DNA from: Cyclobacteriaceae bacterium
GTDB taxonomy: Bacteria > Bacteroidota > Bacteroidia > Cytophagales > Cyclobacteriaceae
Assembly: GCA_016787725.1 (NCBI GenBank)
Contig: JAEUTZ010000016.1
Span: forward strand, 1-64,000
DNA length: 64,000 bases
Reading direction: 5' to 3'
Part shown: positions 59,247 to 64,000 of the stretch, piece by piece
How the letters are laid out: the number at the start of each line of letters is the position of its first letter
Position numbering within the stretch: the first letter of the stretch is position 1
The notes under the pieces: generated by a model
Told to the model about the DNA's origin: nothing
The model's input: the letters and a program-made list of their open reading frames with translations, nothing else
The model's database searches: none
Translations under genes and position numbers: made by a program

Positions 59247-59590
59247 GGATCGAAGTTTTAAAATCAAAAATCCACCGGGTGAAAATCACTCAGGCTGAAT
59301 TGCATTATGTAGGCAGCATCACCATCGATGAAGCCTTGATGGATGCCGCCAATCTGCTAGAAGGCGAAAAAGTACACGTAGTGAACGTTAATAATGGCGA
59401 GCGTCTTGAAACGTATGTAATTAAAGGGGAACGCAATTCAGGAACCGTTTGCCTGAACGGTCCGGCCGCCCGCAAAGCGCAGGTAGGCGATGTAGTGATT
59501 GTAATCTCCTATGCTTCCATGGAAGTGGAAGAGGCCCGGAAATATAAACCTACCCTCGTTTTTCCTGACCCGGAGAATCGACTAAGTTGA
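59243..59590 (+). CDS. panD: Aspartate 1-decarboxylase
   Basis: 115 residues, pyruvoyl enzyme making beta-alanine for panC. The self-cleavage site is G24-S25 in [10 protein letters not shown], with the family start [16 protein letters not shown] and the core [20 protein letters not shown]. Length is normal. It overlaps panC and is followed after 18 nt by the membrane protein gene, so all are likely one operon. Confidence 0.96.
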   Translation: MRIEVLKSKIHRVKITQAELHYVGSITIDEALMDAANLLEGEKVHVVNVNNGERLETYVIKGERNSGTVCLNGPAARKAQVGDVVIVISYASMEVEEARKYKPTLVFPDPENRLS

Positions 59591-59608
59591 AGCAAATTTG
59601 AACCGCGC

Positions 59609-60613
59609 GTGCCAACCAAACTAAAATCACTCGTACAGTACCTCGTCATGATTGTGATCATGGTCGCCTTGCTTTGGCTTTCGCTGCGCGGGATTACGGT
59701 TTCCGAAGGCGAGGATAAATCCACGTTTATCTGGAATACCTGGGAACGCTCGAACAAATTTTATTTATTTCTAATGGTAGCTGCCGTTATGACGAGCCAT
59801 GTAATCCGTGCAGAACGATGGAGAATGCTTTTGGAACCTACCGGCAATCAGGTATCCTTGGGCAGCAGTTTTCTCTCGCTGATGATCGGCTACCTGGTGA
59901 ATATGGCCGTGCCCAGAGGCGGAGAAGTTTCACGCTGCTACAACCTGTATAAGTTGGAAAAAACACCCATTGAAGTTTCGTTCGGCACCGTGGTGGTGGA
60001 TCGGATAGTGGATGTTATTACACTGATGTTTTTGATAGGATTGTCCTTTGTTATTGAATGGACCCGGTTGAAAGCTTTTATGGATACCCTTGAATTTTCG
60101 TCTGATGCCGGATCTTCAGCTGGGTGGTGGATTTTATTGGCGGTGGTGATCCTGGGTGGGTTGATCGTGGCTATTTATTTTCTCAGAAAAAATGAAAAAG
60201 TCCGAAAGATCATGCTGGGCTTTAAGGAAGGATTGATGGCTGTGTTTCGGTTAAAGAACAAAGGACTCTTTATCGTTTATTCCATTGCTATTTGGGCATT
60301 GTACTTTTTAATGAGTTACCTTGTCATGATTGCATTTCCAGAAACGCAACATTTGAGCATGAGTGCTGTCCTGACGTTGTTTGCGATTGGAGCCATCGCG
60401 ATGGCAGCACCCCTGCCCGGGGGGGCGGGCTCCTATCATACACTGGTTCCGCTGGGCCTTGTCATGCTTTATCAGGTACCAAAAGCCGATGCCATCGCCT
60501 TTGTCTTTGTCTTTCATGCCTGGCAAACGCTGATCACGTTAATAGGCGGTATAGTATCTCTCATTATCAGTTACCTGATTGTACGATGGAAAAAAGCTCC
60601 CATAAAATCGTAA
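59609..60613 (+). CDS. YbhN/lysylphosphatidylglycerol synthase transmembrane region-like protein
   Basis: 334 residues with about eight hydrophobic helices; GTG start at 59609. Family blocks are RAERWRMLLEPTGNQVSLGS, LMIGYLVNMAVPRGGEVSRC, VSFGTVVVDRIVDVITLMF and GAIAMAAPLPGGAGSYHTLV. Members are flippase-like or phospholipid/isoprenoid-handling membrane proteins. The domain also occurs in MprF but no aminoacyltransferase part is present here. A CAAATTTG box (59594-59601) just upstream might be a weak internal promoter. The 3' end overlaps the next gene by 28 nt. Confidence 0.85.
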   Translation: MPTKLKSLVQYLVMIVIMVALLWLSLRGITVSEGEDKSTFIWNTWERSNKFYLFLMVAAVMTSHVIRAERWRMLLEPTGNQVSLGSSFLSLMIGYLVNMAVPRGGEVSRCYNLYKLEKTPIEVSFGTVVVDRIVDVITLMFLIGLSFVIEWTRLKAFMDTLEFSSDAGSSAGWWILLAVVILGGLIVAIYFLRKNEKVRKIMLGFKEGLMAVFRLKNKGLFIVYSIAIWALYFLMSYLVMIAFPETQHLSMSAVLTLFAIGAIAMAAPLPGGAGSYHTLVPLGLVMLYQVPKADAIAFVFVFHAWQTLITLIGGIVSLIISYLIVRWKKAPIKS

Positions 60614-61068
60614 CCTTGCCGGATGCGAAAGCCCGGGTGGCTGCGTGGAAAAAGGCAGGATTGAAAGTGGTGTTTACCAATGGATGTTTTGACCTGATTC
60701 ACCTGGGGCATGTAGATTATCTGGAGAAAGCCCGCATGTTGGGAGACAAGCTTGTTGTTGGTTTGAATTCGGACGATTCCGTAAGCCGGTTTAAGGGCCC
60801 GGAAAGACCCTTACAGGATCAAACCTCGCGGGCCCGGGTATTGGCAGCCATGCAATTTGTTGATTGCGTGGTATATTTTAATGAAGACACCCCCCTGGAC
60901 TTGATTTCGGAATTGATTCCGGATATTTTAGTGAAGGGAAGTGACTATTTGACAGAAAATATTGTTGGCGCAAATGTTGTTCAAAAGGCTGGTGGCGCAG
61001 TAAAAACCATTGATTTTGTGCCAGGGTATTCAACAACACGGATCGTGGAAAAAATTAGAAAATCTTAA
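60586..61068 (+). CDS. rfaE2: Heptose 1-phosphate adenylyltransferase-like cytidylyltransferase (RfaE2 type)
   Basis: 160 residues from the ATG at 60586. The frame continues upstream inside the preceding gene, but that part (Cys/His-rich, without family match) is rejected. Nucleotidyltransferase motifs are VFTNGCFDLIHLGHVDYLEK (HxGH), LNSDDSVSRFKGPERP and DILVKGSDY with STTRIVEKIRKS. It corresponds to the second domain of HldE, activating D-glycero-beta-D-manno-heptose 1-phosphate for LPS core. The kinase half must be encoded elsewhere. Confidence 0.9.
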   Translation: MEKSSHKIVTLPDAKARVAAWKKAGLKVVFTNGCFDLIHLGHVDYLEKARMLGDKLVVGLNSDDSVSRFKGPERPLQDQTSRARVLAAMQFVDCVVYFNEDTPLDLISELIPDILVKGSDYLTENIVGANVVQKAGGAVKTIDFVPGYSTTRIVEKIRKS

Positions 61069-61080
61069 CTATTATAAATT

Positions 61081-61782
61081 ATGGGATTTGGAGCATTATT
61101 TATCACGGGATTCTTCATGCTGGTGGGATGGATCGTCAGCTCCCGGCTGAAAGGCAAATTCAAGAAGTATTCTGAAATTCGCCTTACTAAAGACTTAACT
61201 GGCGCTGAGATTGCGCGACTTATGCTGGCCGACAATGGGATTCAGGACGTGCAGGTAATTTCAGTAGAAGGCCAGTTGACCGATCACTATAATCCCGCTA
61301 ACAAGACGGTCAACCTTAGCCACGATGTATATCATGGACGAAATGCAGCCGCCACCGCAGTAGCGGCCCATGAATGTGGCCATGCCGTGCAACATGCTAA
61401 GGCTTACAGCTGGTTACAGTTTCGATCGGCCATGGTGCCAATTCAGAACATCAGTGCGAAGGTGATTAACTTCATTTTTATTGCCATGATGTTTGGTGCC
61501 TATGCGTTGGGCGGAATCTTTACCTATGATTTTGCTTTGATGATCATCATTGCCTGTTATGGTGTGTTTGCGTTATTCGCGCTTGTAACCTTACCCGTAG
61601 AATTTGATGCCAGCAAGCGGGCGTTAGCCTGGGTTGAAGCCCGTAGCATCGTAACCCGCCAGGAGCATGATATGGCAAAAGATGCTTTGAATTCAGCCGC
61701 CATGACCTATGTTGTGGCAGCCATTGGAGCCATTACGATGTTGCTCTACTATGTCATGATCTTTTTAGGACGAAGAGACTAA
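61081..61782 (+). CDS. Membrane zinc metallopeptidase (YugP family)
   Basis: 233 residues. An N-terminal helix (LFITGFFMLVGWIVS) is followed by a soluble stretch with the zincin motif VAAHECGHAVQHA (H97, E98, H101). Then come two or three hydrophobic helices around residues 125-170 and a last helix at the C-terminus. EFDASKRALAWVEARSIV carries a conserved acidic/basic patch that probably gives the third metal ligand. Substrate unknown. It is the last gene before a strong terminator. Confidence 0.9.
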   Translation: MGFGALFITGFFMLVGWIVSSRLKGKFKKYSEIRLTKDLTGAEIARLMLADNGIQDVQVISVEGQLTDHYNPANKTVNLSHDVYHGRNAAATAVAAHECGHAVQHAKAYSWLQFRSAMVPIQNISAKVINFIFIAMMFGAYALGGIFTYDFALMIIIACYGVFALFALVTLPVEFDASKRALAWVEARSIVTRQEHDMAKDALNSAAMTYVVAAIGAITMLLYYVMIFLGRRD

Positions 61783-61810
61783 ACACATTTTTGATTAAAT
61801 AGTAATTTCC

Positions 61811-61841
61811 AGGCCTGAGTTAACCTCAGGCCTCTTTTTTT
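61811..61841 (+). terminator. Intrinsic terminator of the panC-panD operon
   Basis: AGGCCTGAG and CTCAGGCCT pair perfectly over 9 bp with loop TTAAC and are followed by C and seven T. It is 29 nt after the protease stop. Confidence 0.9.
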
Positions 61842-61871
61842 GTTTTCAAATTGAAGCTATCTTGATGCCTT

Positions 61872-63011
61872 ATGAATTTTGAATTATCCGAAGAGCAAAC
61901 AGCCGTACAACTTGCCGCCCGTGATTTTGCCCAGAATGAATTATTGCCCGGAGTAATTGAACGTGATACTGAACAGAAGTTTCCGGTTGAGCAGGTCAGG
62001 AAGATGGGCGAATTGGGATTTATGGGAATGATGGTGGACCCTGTCTACAACGGGGGTGGCATGGATACAGTTTCGTATGCCTTGGCGATGGAGGAGATCT
62101 CCAAGGTGGATGCTTCTGCTGCTGTGTGCATGTCGGTAAACAATTCGTTGGTGTGCTGGGGCCTGGAAAAATTTGGAACAGCAGAACAAAAGGAAAAGTA
62201 TTTGAAGCGACTGGCTGCCGGAGAGGTTATCGGTGCTTTTTGTTTATCGGAACCCGAAGCCGGTTCGGATGCAACCAGCCAGCGGACAACGGCTGAAGAT
62301 AAAGGAGAGTACTACCTGTTAAACGGCACAAAAAACTGGATCACCAATGGGAAAAGTGCCAGTGTTTATCTGGTGATCGCCCAGACCGATGCCACCAAGC
62401 GTCACAAAGGAATCAATGCGTTGATCGTAGAACGAGGCATGGAAGGATTTATAGTGGGGAAGAAGGAAGATAAAATGGGGATCCGCGGATCGGATACACA
62501 TTCTCTCATGTTTACCGATGTAAAAGTGCCAAAGAAAAATCGTATTGGCGATGATGGTTTTGGTTTCAGTTTTGCGATGACAACCTTAAACGGTGGCCGT
62601 ATTGGTATTGCTTCTCAGGCATTAGGGATTGCTGCCGGAGCCTACGAGTTGGCGCTTAACTACTCAAAGGAAAGAAAGGCGTTTGGTAAACACCTGGCCG
62701 AGCATCAAGCCATTCAGTTTAAGTTGGCGGACATGGCTACCAAAATTGATGCAGCTCGCCTGTTGGTTTGGCAAGCCGCTTATTTAAAAGATCAAGGGAA
62801 GGATTTTGTGAAAGCTGCGGCCATGGCAAAACTTTACGCCTCGCAAATTGCACAGGAAGTAACCACCGAAGCTGTCCAGATTCATGGCGGCTATGGGTAT
62901 GTGAAAGAATTTCACGTAGAGCGGCTGATGCGCGATGCGAAAATCACCCAAATTTATGAGGGCACGACAGAGATTCAGAAGATGGTAATCTCCCGCGAAC
63001 TGCTACGTTAG
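61872..63011 (+). CDS. Acyl-CoA dehydrogenase
   Basis: 379 residues, FAD enzyme introducing the alpha-beta double bond in acyl-CoA (short-chain/butyryl type by similarity). Motifs are FCLSEPEAGSDATS and KNWITNGKSA for FAD and substrate, GRIGIASQALGIAAGAYELA, and QIHGGYGYVKEFHVERLMRD followed by IYEGTTEIQKMV. In the last block the Glu after Tyr is the expected catalytic base (about residue 363). It begins 30 nt after the terminator and seems monocistronic. Its stop lies 7 nt from the convergent secreted-protein gene. Confidence 0.96.
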   Translation: MNFELSEEQTAVQLAARDFAQNELLPGVIERDTEQKFPVEQVRKMGELGFMGMMVDPVYNGGGMDTVSYALAMEEISKVDASAAVCMSVNNSLVCWGLEKFGTAEQKEKYLKRLAAGEVIGAFCLSEPEAGSDATSQRTTAEDKGEYYLLNGTKNWITNGKSASVYLVIAQTDATKRHKGINALIVERGMEGFIVGKKEDKMGIRGSDTHSLMFTDVKVPKKNRIGDDGFGFSFAMTTLNGGRIGIASQALGIAAGAYELALNYSKERKAFGKHLAEHQAIQFKLADMATKIDAARLLVWQAAYLKDQGKDFVKAAAMAKLYASQIAQEVTTEAVQIHGGYGYVKEFHVERLMRDAKITQIYEGTTEIQKMVISRELLR

Positions 63012-63018
63012 GGTTGGT

Positions 63019-64000
63019 TTACTGATCTGCCTTCACGAATTTTTGAGTGATGGTGCCGCCATCGGCTAATACCAAACGGAGGAGATACATTCCCTGAGCC
63101 CATGCATCAACCGGATACTCGCGTTGGAGACCTTCTTCCAGCAGCTGAATGGATTCCTTCACAAGGATTCTTCCCTGGGTATTGATAATTTGAAGTTGGG
63201 CATTTCCTCCGGCTTCGCCTTGAATACTCACCTTCAACGATCCGTTGCGGATCGGATTCGGATAGGCAATGAGTGAAACTCCAGGAGTTGGCTCAATCCC
63301 GGTAACGGGTCCTTGAATGCTCAAATTATCAATGGCCCAACCCCATCCATTCTTCTCTCCATCGGCAGTAAGCCGGAAGCGAATAATCACGTTATCACCG
63401 GCTGCAAATTTTCCTGACCCGGTAAGGTTTACCAGGCGCGACCGGTATTGACTTGGATTGCCACTTCCTCCGGCATCAAAGGCATTTTTCCACGGCAAGG
63501 CTGCGAGGGCCGAGTAGGGATCCAAAAAAGTCTGCCATGTCACCCCATTATCTTTTGATCCTTCCACTACCACCAAATCTTTGACAGAGGCTCCGGTATA
63601 TTCAACAATCGCGATCTCGTCAAAAATCATATACGGATTGCTCGCGCTAATGGTGATGGGCTTGGTCAAGGTATAGGTGTAATTGGAAGTGTTGCTGGTA
63701 AGACCAAACCCATTCGGATACGGGTGCGTACTTTGAATGGCTGCATTGGTAAAGCCCGAAGGTTGTGTAATGGAGAAAAAGTTTCCAACAAAGTCGCCCG
63801 TGCCTGAGTTGAAGTCAGTGCTATATTGTGCCATCGGTGCACCGAAGTTCACGACCGGCACCTGGAAGAATGTTGCGGCAGGCAGGGTTGTTTCATTGCC
63901 GGATTTGTCCTTTGCACGAATCCTGTATTCAATCTTATCGGTGGTTACTAACCCACCGAAAGAAATCTCCAGGGTGTATTGTTCAGTGCCATCCATAACG
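63019..64000 (-). CDS. Secreted protein with type IX sorting domain (5' truncated by window edge)
   Basis: At least 326 residues; the frame is open to the last base, so the N-terminal part lies outside. The visible part has a beta-sandwich segment ending KIEYRIRAKDKSGNET, then a domain with IFDEIAIVEYTG, LVVVEGSKDNGVTWQTF and NGWGWAIDNLSI, the pattern of immune-inhibitor-A-like or MAM-like carbohydrate/ligand modules often found after M6 or other secreted peptidases. It ends with a type A sorting domain (IAYPNPIRNGSLKV ... AQGMYLLRLVLADG). Any catalytic domain would be upstream of the window. Confidence 0.85.
   Translation of the reverse strand, partial: VMDGTEQYTLEISFGGLVTTDKIEYRIRAKDKSGNETTLPAATFFQVPVVNFGAPMAQYSTDFNSGTGDFVGNFFSITQPSGFTNAAIQSTHPYPNGFGLTSNTSNYTYTLTKPITISASNPYMIFDEIAIVEYTGASVKDLVVVEGSKDNGVTWQTFLDPYSALAALPWKNAFDAGGSGNPSQYRSRLVNLTGSGKFAAGDNVIIRFRLTADGEKNGWGWAIDNLSIQGPVTGIEPTPGVSLIAYPNPIRNGSLKVSIQGEAGGNAQLQIINTQGRILVKESIQLLEEGLQREYPVDAWAQGMYLLRLVLADGGTITQKFVKADQ

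Noticed and set aside
60292-60585. N-terminal extension of the RfaE2-like protein
   Set aside because: It is an out-of-frame shadow of the upstream membrane protein gene with an implausible Cys/His-rich translation.

Overview
The window comes from a Bacteroidota chromosome, most likely a gliding-type member of the Cytophagales. The evidence is a complete type IX secretion/gliding core (porP/sprF-like, gldK, gldL, gldM, gldN), several secreted proteins with C-terminal type IX sorting domains, lineage-typical families (DUF4271, DUF4270, DUF4286, a GT5-only glycogen synthase) and promoters of the Bacteroidota type (TTG, about 19-21 bp, TAnnTTTG). Genes are dense, usually with short or overlapping junctions. 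No insertion sequence, prophage, CRISPR array or rRNA operon was seen.

Layout. 1-2.6 kb: 3' part of a secreted repeat protein. 2.7-2.9 kb: tRNA-Gly(GCC), a terminator and tRNA-Leu(UAA). 3.2-8.2 kb: small exported Cys-rich protein, purine nucleoside phosphorylase, aldo/keto reductase, UvrA. 8.3-10.4 kb: LytS/LytTR two-component pair and a small helical protein. 10.4-19.3 kb: HemW facing DUF4271-hemD-porP-gldKLMN. 19.3-26.6 kb: acetyltransferase, DUF4286, AlaDH/PNT-like dehydrogenase, an isoprenylcysteine methyltransferase-like protein, the gltX-(74 aa)-M14 peptidase-AIM24 operon, and RidA. 26.6-28.8 kb: a reduced 3-hydroxyacyl-CoA dehydrogenase-like protein, a frameshifted ATC-hydrolase pseudogene, AlkB-like and Ada-like repair proteins.

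28.8-39.9 kb is the most interesting part: a sulfur gene cluster with TauE/SafE exporter, two YeeE/YedE halves, TsdA-like diheme cytochrome, OprD-like porin, periplasmic rhodanese, M19 dipeptidase, Tat-exported SoxB-like phosphoesterase, SAM methyltransferase, thioredoxin, and a persulfide dioxygenase-rhodanese fusion. Six 16-bp palindromes of the Crp/Fnr type (TGTrAC-N4-GTyACt-like) sit in front of its transcription units, each centred 29.5-30.5 bp upstream of a TAnnTTTG-type -7 box. This predicts one class-II-activated sulfur regulon whose regulator is not encoded in the window. A frameshifted pseudogene lies on each side of the cluster region.

40.7-54.3 kb is one reading frame of 4534 codons: a giant secreted mosaic of GloVer repeats, leucine-rich repeats, Ig-like domains, FG-GAP/UnbV repeats, a TLDc domain (best known from eukaryotic OXR1/TBC1D24 proteins), MBG and FN3-like repeats, ending in a type IX sorting domain. 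54.3-58.3 kb: glycogen synthase-like, DUF4270 lipoprotein and glmS (one minus-strand operon). 58.4-61.8 kb: panC, panD, a flippase-like membrane protein, rfaE2-like nucleotidyltransferase and a membrane zinc protease, closed by a strong terminator. 61.9-64 kb: acyl-CoA dehydrogenase and the 3' part of another type IX-secreted protein.
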